Positions 1-12,762 are shown, counted from the stretch's first letter. The stretch: 64,000 bases of DNA from Dactylis glomerata (GCA_007115705.1 QXEO01000406.1:4444804-4508803), one strand, 5' to 3'. Translations and numbers: made by a program. Notes: a model not told the origin generated them from the letters alone.

Positions 1-1200
1 ACTTGGAATCCGCCAGCAGGTTGAGCCGATGGCGCGCGTCGTCCTTCGGCGGGTCGACGCGTTCCCCGATCCTCTGGCTCACATGCGAGCGAGCCGGATG
101 ATGTCCCTGAGCGCCCTGGCCAGCTCCCTGAGCCGGCTGGGCCAGCGCCGCAGACTTGCCACGCGCCGGGTCCGCCACGTCCACCCGAGGAGGGTGGCGC
201 GGCTTGCTGGTGACTGCGGCGGGTTCTCGAGGCTGCCGACCGTGGTGGCCGGAGTGCTGGGTGCGGTGGTTTCCGCCGCTTTTGCCTGGAGCTCGATTGC
301 TCCGGCTGTGCTCCGCCGGGCCATGGTTCGGCGACGAGGCTTCTCCATGCGACTTGTTCTGGCCGGCAACGACGATACGGTCCTTGCCTCGGGTGCCGCT
401 TGCCTCTCCGCGTGGCTCCATTGCCTGCTGCTGCAGATCGGCGGCGTCCAGGAGTTCCTGGATCCGGGCTTGCTTTTCCCGCAAGTCCTCGCCTTGCAGT
501 CCGTCCAGCTCGGAGGTGATGTAGCGCGCGGCACGGAGGTTCTTCGTAGGCGTGCTGTAGGTGGGCTTGTTGATGATCGGAGGCAGTTTTGCCGAGGGCG
601 CCGCCTGGTTCAGCTCCGCGCCCAGCTCGCGGCCTCGCTGACGAACTTGTCCCGCCCGGCTTGGGCCATCTCCGGCTGGGGTGAAGCCGTGGGCGACGTT
701 GTACTCGTTGATCGTGGAGAGGACACGCTTCCTTGAGGAGGTTGAGGCGCGTCCGCTCCAGATCCTCGGAGGCCTTGACCGGATCCGCAGAAATGTCGAG
801 CGGAGCACGTAGGTCCGTGATGGCTGCGTCCAGCACGTCCCGCTCTAGAGGTGGAAGATCTTGTTCCGATGGAGGTGGGCGTTCGAGCGGCGGGCGCGCG
901 GAGCGCGGTAGGCCGCCGCCACCGTCCTCCTCCAGGGCTCGCACCTCGACCATGTTGCAAAAGTCGCTTCTTTCGCCGTCGTCGGAGTCTGTGTCACAGA
1001 GTGGGTCAAACACATCGGTTACCTCTTCCGGGAAGGGCTTGGCGACGTAGAAGCGGTGGCTGCCGACGTCGAGGAAGGAGCCGCCGTTGCCGAGGCCGTT
1101 CTTGAAGTGGGCCAAGTTGTCGTCGACGCAGTCGAAGGTGCCGAACCTCCAGACAAGGCCAGCGGCGACCTTCTCGGCGGAGGGTCCCGACCGGAACTTG
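1..1200 (-). pseudogene. gag N-terminal region of minus-strand Tat-like element
   Basis: Minus-strand translation gives a charged, Ala/Arg/Gln-rich product in pieces, with readable segments such as KNLRAARYITSELDGLQG and REKQARIQELLDAADLQQQA. The latter look like the helical N-terminal part of plant Tat-type Gag. The reading changes frame at least once (between about 750 and 600), so I treat it as degenerate. The Gag core domain, if present, lies beyond base 1. The GC-rich plus-strand ORFs over the same bases have no recognisable content and are shadows. Confidence 0.45.
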
Positions 1201-1223
1201 ACTCCGCTCGCCACCGCGCTTTG

Positions 1224-1241
1224 CCCCACGGTGGGCGCCAA
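1224..1241 (-). other. primer binding site of minus-strand Tat-like element
   Basis: On the minus strand this reads TTGGCGCCCACCGTGGGG, one base inside the LTR end. It is the tRNA-primer type of site seen in many plant Ty3/gypsy elements. It fixes both the orientation of the element and the identity of the flanking LTR as the 5' one. Confidence 0.85.
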
Positions 1242-1242
1242 C

Positions 1243-1986
1243 TGTCGTGGGAATTTGGAGACAGTAGCCATGGGGAGGCTTATCGGAGGGGCTCGACGTT
1301 GGTGACGATGGGTCCGGCTCGGGATTGTGCCAACAGAGACACCTCGGTTTACCCAGGTTTAGGGCCCTCCCGGTTGGAGGTAAACCCCTACTTCCTGCCT
1401 GCTTCGTATTGATTGGATTGTAACGATTACAGTGCTCCTCGAGCTGTTCGGCTAGAGGAGGAAGAAGAAGATCGGATCCCCTATGCTAAGGGTCCAGGCC
1501 CCCTTATATGGACGGGGGCCTGGTTACAGGTTTCGGTAACGCTTCGGCCGGCTGCCGGCTCCTTGGCGGCGGCGTCCTTGGCCTGATCTCCTCTGGCCAC
1601 GCTCTGGCAAAGGCACTTTATAAAGTGCCTTTTCCCCTGGCCGGCATCTGGAGAGCATATCCCCTCTCCTTTTCCTCGGATCCTGCCATGGAGAAGGATC
1701 CTCGCCCTCTCATTGGTTGGTCGTGGTCGTGGCGCTCGTCACTCCTGTCTGCGCCTCTGTCGCTCTTGTCGGGGCCGTTCTGCTTTTGGCAAGACGGCCG
1801 TTGGAGGAGTTTTGTCTCCATCGCCCGGCTCCAGCTCTCCTCAGCAGAGTCGTTAGCCGGCTGCTGGCGCAGCCGGCCCTCCTTGAGTGGAGCCGGTCTC
1901 CTAGCGCCGAAGCCTCGGGGATTCCTGGGACGCCAGCCGGCATATTGCCTGGCTCGTGGTGCGCCCCCTAAGTCATCCCCACGACA
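1243..1986 (-). repeat. 5' LTR (744 bp) of minus-strand Tat-like element
   Basis: The ends form a short perfect inverted repeat, TGTCGTGGG on the left and CCCACGACA on the right. A TATA-like CATATAAGG on the minus strand near 1503-1512 is the likely U3/R promoter. The right end abuts sequence belonging to the LTR of the host chromovirus. Small ORFs inside (for example around 1508-2085) are incidental. Confidence 0.85.
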
Positions 1987-2094
1987 GATTTGTTCATCGT
2001 GTTCATCGTGTTCTTCGTGTTCATCCTCGTTCCCCGCCACAAATCTCGTGAATCCGTGAAGATCGGGCCACACCCAAGGGGTCACCCCTCATCA
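1987..2094 (+). repeat. 3' remnant of the chromovirus 5' LTR
   Basis: This matches 17897-18008, the end of the 3' LTR, almost base for base, and ends in the same CCCCTCATCA. The remainder of this LTR was displaced leftward by the insertion of the minus-strand element at 1-1986. Confidence 0.9.
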
Positions 2095-2096
2095 CA

Positions 2097-2108
2097 TGGT
2101 ATCAGCAG
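2097..2108 (+). other. primer binding site (initiator tRNA-Met type) of chromovirus
   Basis: TGGTATCAGCAG starts two bases after the LTR end. The plant consensus is TGGTATCAGAGC, so the 3' half is slightly altered. Confidence 0.85.
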
Positions 2109-3192
2109 CTTTTGGTTGCCACGGATTTATTCTTGTTTGTGATTTCCACCATAAATTTCGAAAATACAAAAAATAGCCCCAAAATTGCCTCGAATTTTGA
2201 TCTCAAGATTTGTTGAGTTTTTTGTGGTTTTGATCCAAGGATTTCGTGTCTCAAGTGTTGATCTACCTTTCTTTGCGTTCCCTTAGCCTAATTTTTCCTA
2301 ATTCTTTGGGATTTGAGGATTTTTTTGCCCGATTTCTGCCACCAAAGACGAACTGCTCACACGAAAATGTCCGATCCGGCTAAAGCCGGTCTGCGCAGCA
2401 AATAGCTGACCTGTCCAGATTTCTCGAAAAACACCGAACCAGCTAAAGCCGGTCTGCACACTGGCTAAAGCTGGCCTAGACTGGTACTCGTAGAATTTCT
2501 CCTCCTTTGCAAGCCTCTTTTCTTTTGGTGACCTTGTCCTTTGAGAGTGGCTTCCCTAGAGTTGCGAAGCATCGTACACTTGACCCTGCATTGTGAGAGT
2601 GTGTGTCTATACCAAGCTCTTCAAAGTTTTGAAGTGGACCAAGAGAAAGAGAAAAGAAATACTTCCAATCACAAATACATAGAGAAACAAAGAGAAGACA
2701 CAAATAGTGTGTGTGTGCCATCCATAGTCCACAAATACAAAAGAGTCCACAAGCTTGTTACCAAAAGAGAGAGTGAGAAGAGAGGCAAGTGTGCGAATCT
2801 CGGTGCTTCTCCTTTTTGCAACCAAGCCACGGTCTCTCGAGTGTTAGTGCGACATTGAGCATAGTCGTCGTTAGGACCATTTTTGTTGTGCTCATTTTGT
2901 CCGTCGCACTAACCCCATCCATCTCCATCTGTGTGTTTCTATTTGATTGCCCTTTTGACTTTTGAAATTTTTGCATCACCTCCACATTTGACAATACACT
3001 CTTCTTTTGATCTTTTCGTTTGGCATTGCCACCTTTCCTTCCCATCCAATAGATAGCCTTTTGCGTGTGTTCTAACTTGTGCACAACGGTTGTCCTTGGG
3101 TGTTTTCATCAATTCAATAGTTTTTATGGGACGTATTTCAAGTGTGTTTTCCTCTAACCCACTTACCTTGGAACCACTTTCTCTTTGTGACC
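2109..3192 (+). other. chromovirus untranslated leader
   Basis: No coding sequence is supported here. Near 2375-2490 it holds three copies of the motif (A/C)C(C/A)GGCTAAAGC(C/T)GG. This is the same palindromic unit that is amplified in the U3 part of the 3' LTR at 17309-17452. The rest is T-rich leader ending just before the gag start at 3193. Confidence 0.6.
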
Positions 3193-4207
3193 ATGCCTAG
3201 GCAAGACAAAACTCACGACACCCCAGAGCAAGTTGAGGAGTCTTGGGCCGAGAGACTCGACGACTTCCAAGCTACCAATGACTCAAAGTTTGGCGACATC
3301 AATGCCACGCTCCGACGACTTGACGATCGCATGCTCGCCAATGAGAACCATCTACTCACCACCAATGAGCACCTACAAGCCTCCGACAAGCGGAACGCCG
3401 CCAACAAGATCGCCATCGACCAACGGTTCGACGACGTCACCGCAATGTTAGGCCAACTCCTACAACATCAACGTCACCGCTCAAGGTCGCGTTCGTCAAG
3501 ATCATCTTCTTCTCGCTCCACCCATGTGGATGACCATGCGTGTCCCCAACAACCTCGGCCTCAACCTCACAAGCATGGTGCTCATGGTCCACAACGCCAC
3601 GACGGCGACAAAAAAGGCCATCATGAACATCTTCATCAAGCTACACAACATGATGCACCACATGTGGTGAATCAAGAGCGTCACCAAGCGGACCACCCAC
3701 CCCCAAGGCCAAGCACACCAAGGAGCTCCACCCTTGGTTAATCAAGATCGGCCACAAGCGGAGCATCCTCCTCAAGGTCAAGCCCAACATGACGTCCCGC
3801 CTATTATCAATCATGAACGACAACTCCTCCATGTGGACCAACCACATCATCCCCAAGCCACCGGGCACGTCGGCCGACCTCCACAACAAGATGGACGACG
3901 CCATCTTCCACATGACCATGATGGTCATCGTCCCATTCTCCATGATCAAGATGGACGTCAGCACCATGACCACCACCGCTGCCATGAGTTTCACCATCAA
4001 CATGATCACCATGGGGCGTTAAGTGAAGATAGTGTGCAACCTCACCGACACCGTCCACACCATGATGAGGAACCGCGGTTCCATCCACACCATCGACATC
4101 GTGACCAAGACCTACACACTAATGCAAGACCTCCACGTCGACCATTTGATGAGGATGCACGACCGCCTCACCACCAACATGATGATGATGCAAAACCTCC
4201 TCAACGC
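3193..4207 (+). pseudogene. chromovirus gag, N-terminal part
   Basis: ATG at 3193 opens a hydrophilic product starting MPRQDKTHDTPEQ, with an amphipathic helical stretch, an Arg/Ser-rich patch (about residues 96-112) and then a His/Gln/Pro-rich region. The first frame stops at 3739-3741. The same composition continues in another frame (from 3734), so there is a frameshift near 3735. The gene is cut at 4208 by the Athila-like insertion and resumes at 12763 with the Gag core. The His-rich spacer between the N-terminus and the core is unusual for this family and may come from repeat expansion. Confidence 0.65.
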
Positions 4208-5887
4208 TAATATGTCTCAAACGTATCTATAATTTTTTATGCTCCCTGCTTGTTTTTACACCATTTGCTTAGTTTTTCATTACACTTCGTGGTGTTTTTA
4301 TGCATTTTCCGGAACTAACCTATTAACGAGATGCCACAGTGCCAGTTCTCTATTTTCTGCTGTTTTTGTGTTTCAGAAAAGTTACACAGGAAATATTCTC
4401 GGAATTGGACGAAACAAAAGCCGAACATCCAGAAATTTACCGAAGCTTCCAGAGAACCGAAGGGGAGACGAAAAGGAGCCAAAGGGCGGCCTCACCACCA
4501 GGGGGCATGGCCCAGGGCCTGGCCGCGCTGCCCTATGGTGAGGGCCACTTGGTCCACTTCTGACGCTGCCCCTTCGCCTATAAAGACCCCCCGACGAGAA
4601 AAACCTAAACACCCGATCACTTTTCCAGAAACACATCGCGATCCGCCGCCGCCGTCGACCCGAGATCAGGAGGGTCTAGAAGCTCTTCCCGGCACCCTGC
4701 CGGAGAGGGGAATCACCACCGAAGGTCTTCTTTATCGCCATGCTTGCCTCCGGCACGATGAGTGAGTAGTCTACCTTGGACTATGGGTCCATAGCATTAG
4801 CTAGTTGGTTGTCTTCTCCACCATGTGCTTCATGTTTAGATATCGTGAGCTGCCCTACATGATCGAGATCACCGTTATGTAATTCTACATGTTGTGTTTG
4901 TTGGGATCCGATGAATATTGGTGTTATGATTGAGTTGATGTGCTGAATATTATCTTATGTTATCTTTATGTTGTTTACGATCTTGCATGCTCTCCGTTGT
5001 TAGTAGCTGTCTTGGCCGAGTAGATACTAGTGACTCCAAGAGAGGGTATTTATGCTCGATAGTTTGGTTCATGCCTCTATTTAATCTGGGGGAGTGACAG
5101 AAACCTCTAGGGTTGTAGATGTGCTGTTGCCACTAGGGAGAAAACAACATTCATATGTCCAAGGGCATATGCTTTGTTTACATTACACACTTTGCTTAAT
5201 GCAGTTATCTGTTGTTCGCAACTTAATACTTGTGGAGTTCTCGAATTGATTAGCCACAAGTGGATTATTAGTCATAGATGCAGTTGGATGGCCATCTATG
5301 TATCTTGTTGTAATGCCCAGAGTAAATCTCATAGTGATCCTCTCGACATATGCACGTTGTCTTTATTCTATCAATTGCCCAACTGTAATTTGTTTACCCA
5401 GCATGTGTTTTTTTATCTTATGGAGAGACACCACTAGTGAACTGTGGACCCCGGTCCTATATCCTTTACATTGCTATCACTTGTTTACTTTACTCGCACT
5501 GTTTACTTTACTCGCATATTACTATTGCTTTCCACTCGATACGCTCATTCCTTTGTTTACAGCAAACTGGTGAGATTGACAACCTCATCGTAAGTTGGGA
5601 GCAAAGTTCTTGGTTGTGTTGTGTGCAGGTTCCGCATTGCAGCTGGGAAAGCAAAGCACTGGATGCGGTGCCCTATAAATTGTCCAGAGCTATCGCGAAG
5701 CTAGCAAGCATCACCTTCTGGAGTATTGGCTTTTTCCTACTGGATTGATAACCTTAGTTTCATAACTGAGGGAAAACTTGCTGCTATATTCATCAAACCT
5801 TCTCTTGGGGTTTCCAACTGGCCGGTCATTTACATCATCAACTACACGCCAACAAGCTTTCGGGCACTATTCAACACCGCGCCATCA
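4208..5887 (+). repeat. 5' LTR of Athila-like element
   Basis: It begins TAATATGTCTCAAAC where the 3' LTR has TGATACGTCTCAAAC, which is consistent with G-to-A and C-to-T decay of the TG end. It ends CCATCA. TATA-like CCTATAAAG near 4570-4579 probably drives transcription. The open frame over 4331-4765 recurs in the other LTR only because LTRs are copies of each other. Confidence 0.9.
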
Positions 5888-5897
5888 ACAAGTTTTC

Positions 5898-5915
5898 TGG
5901 CGCAGTTGCCGGGGA
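5898..5915 (+). other. primer binding site of Athila-like element
   Basis: TGGCGCAGTTGCCGGGGA, one base off the usual Athila/Tat-type TGGCGCCGTTGCCGGGGA, lies ten bases after the 5' LTR end. Confidence 0.85.
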
Positions 5916-6074
5916 AATAGAAGACTTCTGCAAGGGGAGTTTCGCACGCACATCCTTTACTTTGTTTTAAGTTTTGCTTTACTTTATTTTTACTTGTTTC
6001 GTTTTATCAAAAACACAAAAAAAAATTAGTTTCATTATAGTTGTTTTTACTTGTCTGCTTTTAGTTTTGCTAGA

Positions 6075-8191
6075 ATGGCTACTCCTGAAAACACCAAGTT
6101 TTGTGACTTTACAAGCACTAATAATAGTGATTTTATTTGCACTCCTATTGCGCCACCTGGTCCTGCTGCAAATTTTTATGAGATTAAGCCTGCTTTGTTG
6201 AACCTTGTTATGAAAGAGCAATTTTCTGGTGCTAGTACTGATGATGCTGCAGCTCGTCTCAACAATTTTGTTGAGCTATGTGAGATGCAAAAATATAAGG
6301 ATGTGGAGAGTGATATTATTAAGCTTAAGTTGTTTCCTTTTTCTTTGAGAGGAAAAGCTAAGGATTGGTTGCTGTCTTTGCCTAAAAATAGTATTGATTC
6401 TTGGGCTAAGTGTAAGGATGCTTTTATTGGTAGATATTATCCTCCTGCTAAAATTATAGCTTTGCGTAGCAATATATGAAGTTTAGCCAGTTTGATAATG
6501 AACATGTTGCTCAGGCTTGGGAAAGAATGAAATCTATGATAAAGAATTGCCCCACTCATGGACTGACTACTTGGATGATTGTCCAAACTTTTTATGTAGG
6601 ACTGAATTTTTCTTCAAGAAACTTATTGGATTCAGCTGCTGCAGGCACTTTTATGTCCCTTACCTTGGGCGCCGCAACAAAGCTTCTCGACAATATGATG
6701 ATAAATTACTCTGAATGGCACACCGAGAGAGCTCCACAAGGTAAGAAGGTAAATTCTGTTGAGGAAACCTCTTCATTGAGTGATAAGATTGATGCTATAA
6801 TGCTTATGCTTTCTAATGATAGGACTCATGTTGATCCTAATAATGTTCCTTTGGCCTCTTTGGTTGCTCAAGAAGAGCATGTCGATGTAAACTTCATTAG
6901 AAATAATAATTTTAACAATAATGCTTATAGGAACAATTTTGCTAGTAACAATTATAAGCCGTTTCCTCCTAATGGTGATAATAGCTACCTTGGTAGACCT
7001 AAAATGCCTAGTGAAGAAAGAATTTTTGAACTTGAAAAGGCTACCAAGAATTTTATGCAGGTGCAATATGAGCAGAACAAGGCTTTCACCAAGACCACGG
7101 AGGAGCAATCAGCTCTGTTGAGGACTATTAGTCATCAACTTGAAAATTTGAACAGGGCTATTCCTAAGTTGCAAGGTAAAGTTTCCAAAGCTAAAACCGA
7201 TATTTCTTCTTTATCTAATGCGCAATCCTCCTTGATCAATAGAATGTCTGCTAAACCTGATCCTTTTGCTACTGCTAATGCAATCCAAGTTAGAATTGAT
7301 GAAAATGTTAGGATGCTAGCAGAATTGCATGCCAGTTGGGAAAGAGAAGATGAGATGGCTAGAAAGATGAAGGTATGTATCATTACTACCTCTAATGATG
7401 TTGTTCCTAATGCTAGCAATCCTCTTAGTTTAATTGGTGTAGAGAAAACTCCCACTCCTTGTGTTAAAAAGCCTAAAACTGCCAAAACTTTTTCTCAAAA
7501 GAGTGCTGAAATTTTTCGGAGTGTAGGAGATGATAGCTCTATTTCCTTTAATGATTTTGATGTTGATGGCTGCAATATATCTGAAGTTATTTTGTTCTTG
7601 CAAAAGCTTGCTATGACCCCTAATGCTAGTTCTTTAAATGTTGCTTTTACTAAGCATATTACTAATGCTCTTATGAAAATTAGGGATGAAAAGTTGAAGC
7701 AAAAAGCTTCTATTCCCAAGAAGTTAGAAGATGGTTGGGAACCCATCATTGATATGCATGTTAATGGTTTTGATTGCCATGATTTATGTGATCTAGGTGC
7801 TAGTATTTCTATCATGCCTAGAAAGATTTATGACATGCTTGATTTACCACCACTTGAAAAGTGTTATTATGATGTTCCTATTGCTGATGTTGCTAAGAAG
7901 AAACCTTTGGGAAGGATTAATGATGTTCTTATTATGGTTAACAATAACCTTGTTCCCGTTGATTTTCTTGTCATGGATGTTGAATGCAATGCTTCATGTC
8001 CTATTATTTTGGGAAGACCCTTTCTTCGAACTGTAGGTGCCATCATTGATATGAGGGAAGGCACCATCAAATATCAATTCCCACTCAAGAAAGGTATGGA
8101 ACACTTCCCTAGAAAGAGAAAGAAATTACTTTTTGACTCTATTCTTAGAGCAAGTTATGAGCTTGATGCTTCATCACTCGATATTACTTGA
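6075..8191 (+). pseudogene. Athila-like gag-protease, one frameshift
   Basis: ATG at 6075 (MATPENTKF) starts a structural protein with the retrotransposon Gag core (LKLFPFSLRGKAKDWLLSLP). A shift of one base near 6476 breaks the frame; reading resumes as FSQFDNEHVAQAWERMK and runs to 8191. A coiled-coil-rich middle follows (about 7000-7350). The C-terminal part is a pepsin-like retroviral protease with the catalytic motif DLGAS (near 7789) and the flap-side ILGRPFL block (near 8008). Nothing downstream encodes RT, RNase H or integrase. Apart from the one frameshift it looks well preserved. Confidence 0.85.
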
Positions 8192-11124
8192 TTCGTATTT
8201 TCTGCGCCTAGCTCAAAGGCGTTAAAGAAAAGCACTCTTGGGAGATAACCCAATGTTTTTACTTTCAGTTCTTTTTCTTTTATTTGAGTCTTGGAAGTTA
8301 TTACTACTGTAATGACCTCTCCTTATCATTTTTATTTCATTGTTGTGCCAAGAGAAGCCTCTAATTTGAGTGAGGTAAGATTTGGGGATGTTGCTGTCCT
8401 AAAACAGTTTTCGGTGCTGTACCGTAAAAATTTGTGAAAATTCTCAGTATATCTTTTGGACCTGCGATTTCTTGTGCATATGACCCAGGTTATATCCAAA
8501 CTTTCATTAGTTTAACACTTTTTGATTTGAGCAACGGAAAACCCTCTAAAAAGTCGACCTTTGTCAGCTATTCTGTTTTGACAGATTTCCGCCAATATTT
8601 GTGTTTGCCGCTCGATCGCTTTCTTTTTTAGTTCTTTTGATCATGGAACTTTTGGGGAAGTTGCTAAAGTAGTATATGCTTTATATGTGGTGGTTTTGAG
8701 TTGAAACCTGAAGCAAAAAGGGGTTGATTCAATGTTATGCTTACACTAATGTTGCTAATAGAATTGTGTTGAGTTTTGCATGAAGGAAGTTTTCAAGTGT
8801 AGGGATTGGAGAATGATGAGATGAGTTGAAGAATGGACAAAAGCTCAAGCTTGGGGATGCCCATGTCACCCCAAGAAATATCCAAGAGGTACAAGCATCA
8901 AAGCTTGGGGATGCCCCCGAGGCACCCCTTCTTCATCGGCAAAAATCAGGTCACCTTTCAACACACTATATTTTTATTGCTTCATGCACTATGCGTTTTT
9001 CTTGGAGCGTCAGTTGTTTTAGTTTTCAGTTTTCTTTAGTTTTGTTTGCTGCAATAATTGGTTGGACCCCAACAAATTTCTTTTGGAGAAGTTGCCTTGC
9101 CTTTCATTTGCCAAGAACACTCCGTTTTTCACTCTTATCGTTTCAACAAGTGTTCTCTTTTTCTGCTACTGTGTTTAGCTTTCGATTTTCGCCTTGATTT
9201 GTGTTCAGATCTTATTATATCTTTATATCAAGGTGTATTTTGACCTCTGGTCCATGTTGGTTTTCATCAAAAAGAATTGTTTCAAAAAAGTTCGAATGGT
9301 GTTGGAAAAGAGAAAAAGCTTTATGCAAAAAAGTGGTACAAGAAGGAGCTTGTGTAGACTGCGGCCTAGGCTTTTGCATGTCATGCTTGATGTATTTTTG
9401 ATAGTATGCTTAGTGGTTTTGCTGTAGCATGACTTGTCTCAAATGACTGAGATTGCTTAATGAGCCTTTGAAAAAATCATGCGTTGTTTTAATTATTTGG
9501 AAGCATTATTTTAGTTTTCTCCTTGATGCTTTATTTGGGTTGACTTGGCGCATGTTCACACATGTTAGACTCATACAAAGTTGCCATTGCCTCTATGATC
9601 ATTTAGTTTTTGACTTTTGATGCCATATTATGCTTCTTTTAATGTCACTTTGTCGCTTTGCATGATTATGGCCGTTATTGTTCTCTTAGTTGGTTGCTCC
9701 CAGTCTTTTGCTAGCCCTCATTTTGTACTGAGTATGAGCTCTACTCATGCATCCAACTCCTAAAAACCAAGTTGTTCCAAAGTGTCCACCATACATACCT
9801 ATTAGCAATTTGCTATTCTAAAGTACATTTGACTTGCTTTTATCTATCCTTCAAATTAAACTCTTTTTGGTGTTATGCGAAAATTGGTCAGTAAAGCTCT
9901 CACGAACCTGATGGCACACTTTACTTTTCTCGTTTTAAAATTTTGACATTGTGGCTCTCTTATGTTGAGTTGTTATGCTTGCAAGTTGTAAGTTGGAAAT
10001 TAGCCTAGCCATGCTGTCATGGGGCAAGCTTTCAACATTGCACTTCTTATTTGAGTTGATATTGTGATCTTTTGTTTATGGATACTCGCGATGTGAAATA
10101 AGTTGGGAATCTTGTGGGATCATGGAGTTTTTATATGTGTTAGGGAAACGCCTGGGCCGCTAATCTAAGCCATGCATCATTCATGGTGGAAATTTACAGC
10201 ATGCCCATAGTGGACATTCGACGATGCATCTCAAAATAAAAAGCTATACCAATGGTAAATAAAAGAGATGTCAAGGCGCTCATTGTCTGTTTGTCTTGTC
10301 ATTTTGATGTGGGCTTGTTCCATGTCATCAGGCAAGAGGTACCCCATTGGCGGTTCTCGATGATACACATATATTTACATTGACAAGAGCCTGCTTGGGA
10401 CTCTAAGTCGAGTAGAATAAGGTTTGGGTATTCGTACTTCACGGGACATGAGGTTTTCAACTTATGATTTGTCAAGCATATGCTTCATAATTGTAGTCGC
10501 ATTAACTCTAACCATTCAAGATGCTTATGATGGGGGCAATGCGAGCTCAAAGCTAGTAAGTACCATAATTTTTAAAGGTTTATAAAACTCGCAATCACTG
10601 CTTCCCTCCGTGAAGGGCCTGTCTTTCACTTTTATATTGAGTCACCACCTTCTACCTTTATGCACCGTCTAAGAGAGCATAGTTGTCATTCTTAGTATAA
10701 TGTGCATTGTCCCAAAGTTTTCATTGATTGATTCATGATGTTGGTTTCACTTGTTCTTAAATTATTTGTATCTAGTCGCCCTCTTAAACTTGAAGGTGTC
10801 CTATGCATTTATATTTTTCTCTCTCATGAAGGACAAGCTGAAAACTATTTGTATGTTTTTCCTTATGATTTGAACACACGTTTGACTTTCATTGTTTCAT
10901 TTTCATGATCTTTTGTTTGTGTTCTTTCTCATGTTATAACATGGTTGCTAAGTTTCTTCTATCAAGATTATATCTTTCATGCCCATGTTTTAAGTTCTTG
11001 TGATCCCAGCTCACAACGCTTACATATATGGTCAAGATTGTGTAGGTGCATGTCACCTCAAAAATTATTTCTTTTGTTATCACTTACCTACTCGAGAACG
11101 AGCAGGAGTTAAGCTTGGGGATGC
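8192..11124 (+). other. non-coding 3' internal region of Athila-like element
   Basis: About 2.9 kb, T-rich, with no reading frame that resembles pol. It holds two extra copies (8847-8860 and 8901-8914) of the exact 14-base polypurine-type motif AAGCTTGGGGATGC that precedes the 3' LTR. I see no gene here. Confidence 0.7.
11111..11124 (+). other. polypurine tract of Athila-like element
   Basis: AAGCTTGGGGATGC directly before the 3' LTR start at 11125. It would prime plus-strand DNA synthesis. Identical 14-mers occur at 8847 and 8901. Confidence 0.75.
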
Positions 11125-12762
11125 TGATACGTCTCAAACATTTGCTTATGGTTTCGTTACACTTCGTGGCTTTTTTATGCATTTTTCGGAACTAACCTAT
11201 TAACGAGATGCCACAGTGCCAGTTCCCTATTTTCTGCTGTTTTTGTGTTTCAGAAAAGTTACACAGGAAATATTCTCGGAATTGGACAAAACAAAAGCCG
11301 AACATCCAAAAATTTACCGAAGCTTCCAGAGAACCGAAGGGGAGACAAAAAGGAGCCAGAGGGCGGCCTCACCACCAGGGGGCGCGGCCCAGGGCCTGGC
11401 CGCGCCGCCCTATGGTGAGGGCCACCTGGTCCACTTCTGACGCTGCCCCTTCGCCTATAAAGACCCCCCGATGGGAAAAACCTAAACACCCAATCACTTT
11501 TCCAGAAACACATCGCGATCCGCCGCCACCGTCGACCCAAGATCGGGAGGGTCCAGAAGCTCTTCCCGGCACCCTGCCGGAGAGGGGAATCACCACCGGA
11601 GGTCTTCTTCATCACCAAGCTTGCCTCCGGCGTGATGAGTGAGTAGTCTACCTTGGACTATGGGTCCATAGCAGTAGCTAGTTGGTTGTCTTCTCCACCA
11701 TGTGCTTCATGTTTATATCTCATGAGCTGCCCTACATGATCAAGATCACCGTTATGTAATTCTACATGTTGTGTTTGTTGGGATCCGATGAATATTGGTG
11801 TTATGATTGAGTTGATGTGCTGAATATTATCTTATGTTATCTCTATGTTGTTTATGATCTTGCATGCTCTCCGTTGTTAGTAGCTATCTTGGCCGAGTAG
11901 ATACTAGTGACTCCAAGAGAGGGTATTTATGCTCGATAGTTGGGTTCATGCCTCTATTTAATCTGGGGGAGTGACAGAAACCTCTAAGGTTGTAGATGTG
12001 CTGTTGCCACTAGGGAGAAAACAACATTCATATGTCCAAGGGCATATGCTTTGTTTGCATTACACACTTTGCTTAATGCAGTTATCTGTTGTTCGCAACT
12101 TAATACTTGTGGAGTTCTCGGATTGATTCGCCACAAGTGGATTATTAGTCATAGATGCAGTTGGATGGCGGTCTATGTTTCTTGTTGTAATGCCCAGAGT
12201 AAATCTCATAGTGATCCTCTCGACATATGCACGTTGTCTTTATTCTATCAATTGCCCAACTGTAATTTGTTTACCCAGCATGTGTTATTTTATCTTATGG
12301 AGAGACACCACTAGTGAACTATGGACCCCGGTCCTATTTCCTTTACATTGCTATCACCTGTTTACTTTACTCGCACTGTTTACTTTACTCGATATTACTA
12401 TTGCTTTCCACTCGATACGCTCATTCCTTTGTTTACAGCAAACCGGTGAGATTGACAACCTCATCGTAAGTTGGGAGCAAAGTTCTTGGTTGTGTTGTGT
12501 GCAGGTTCCGCGTTGCAGCTGGCAAAGCAAAGCACTGGACGAGGCACCCTATAAATTGTCCAGAGCTGTCGCGAGCTAGCAAGCATCACCTTCTGGAGTA
12601 TTGGCTTTTTCCTACTGGATTGATAACCTTGGTTTCATAACTGAGGGAAAACTTGCTGCTATATTCATCAAACCTTCTCTTGGGGTTTCCAACTGGCCGG
12701 TCATTTACATCATCAACTACACGCCAACAAGCTCTCTGGCACTATTCAACACCGTGCCATCA
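11125..12762 (+). repeat. 3' LTR of Athila-like element
   Basis: It begins TGATACGTCTCAAAC and ends CCATCA. It is about 40 bp shorter than the 5' copy because the stretch after CTCAAAC (bases 4223-4262 in the 5' LTR) is missing. The rest is highly similar by eye. It carries the same TATA-like CCTATAAAG near 11454-11463. Confidence 0.9.

Larger units (their letters stand above)
1..1986 (-). mobile_element. Tat-like Ty3/gypsy retrotransposon, 5' end only
   Basis: The element runs leftward on the minus strand and leaves the window at base 1. Visible are its 5' LTR (1243-1986), a primer binding site (1224-1241) and the start of gag. It sits inside the 5' LTR of the chromovirus at 1987-18008: the sequence directly right of it (from 1987) matches the inside of that element's 3' LTR near 17897. 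Its age cannot be estimated because only one LTR is in view. The Tat assignment rests on the TTGGCGCC-type primer site and the style of the gag N-terminus, and is an inference. Confidence 0.8.
4208..12762 (+). mobile_element. Non-autonomous Athila-like Ty3/gypsy element
   Basis: LTRs lie at 4208-5887 and 11125-12762, with a primer site at 5898, one gag-protease reading frame and no reverse transcriptase or integrase. It is inserted in the chromovirus gag. The flanks are AACGC (4203-4207) and GCCGC (12763-12767), which is at best an imperfect 5-bp duplication. Gag and LTR style resemble the Sabrina/Athila type of Triticeae genomes. It would depend on another element's polymerase and integrase. 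Confidence 0.85.

Noticed and set aside
29..736. 235-codon plus-strand ORF at the left end
   Set aside because: Shadow of minus-strand gag in GC-rich DNA; no recognisable domain.
4331..4765. 144-codon ORF repeated at 11208-11642, apparently conserved
   Set aside because: Both copies lie in the two LTRs of one element, so the similarity is expected; the frame spans the LTR promoter region and shows no protein family features.
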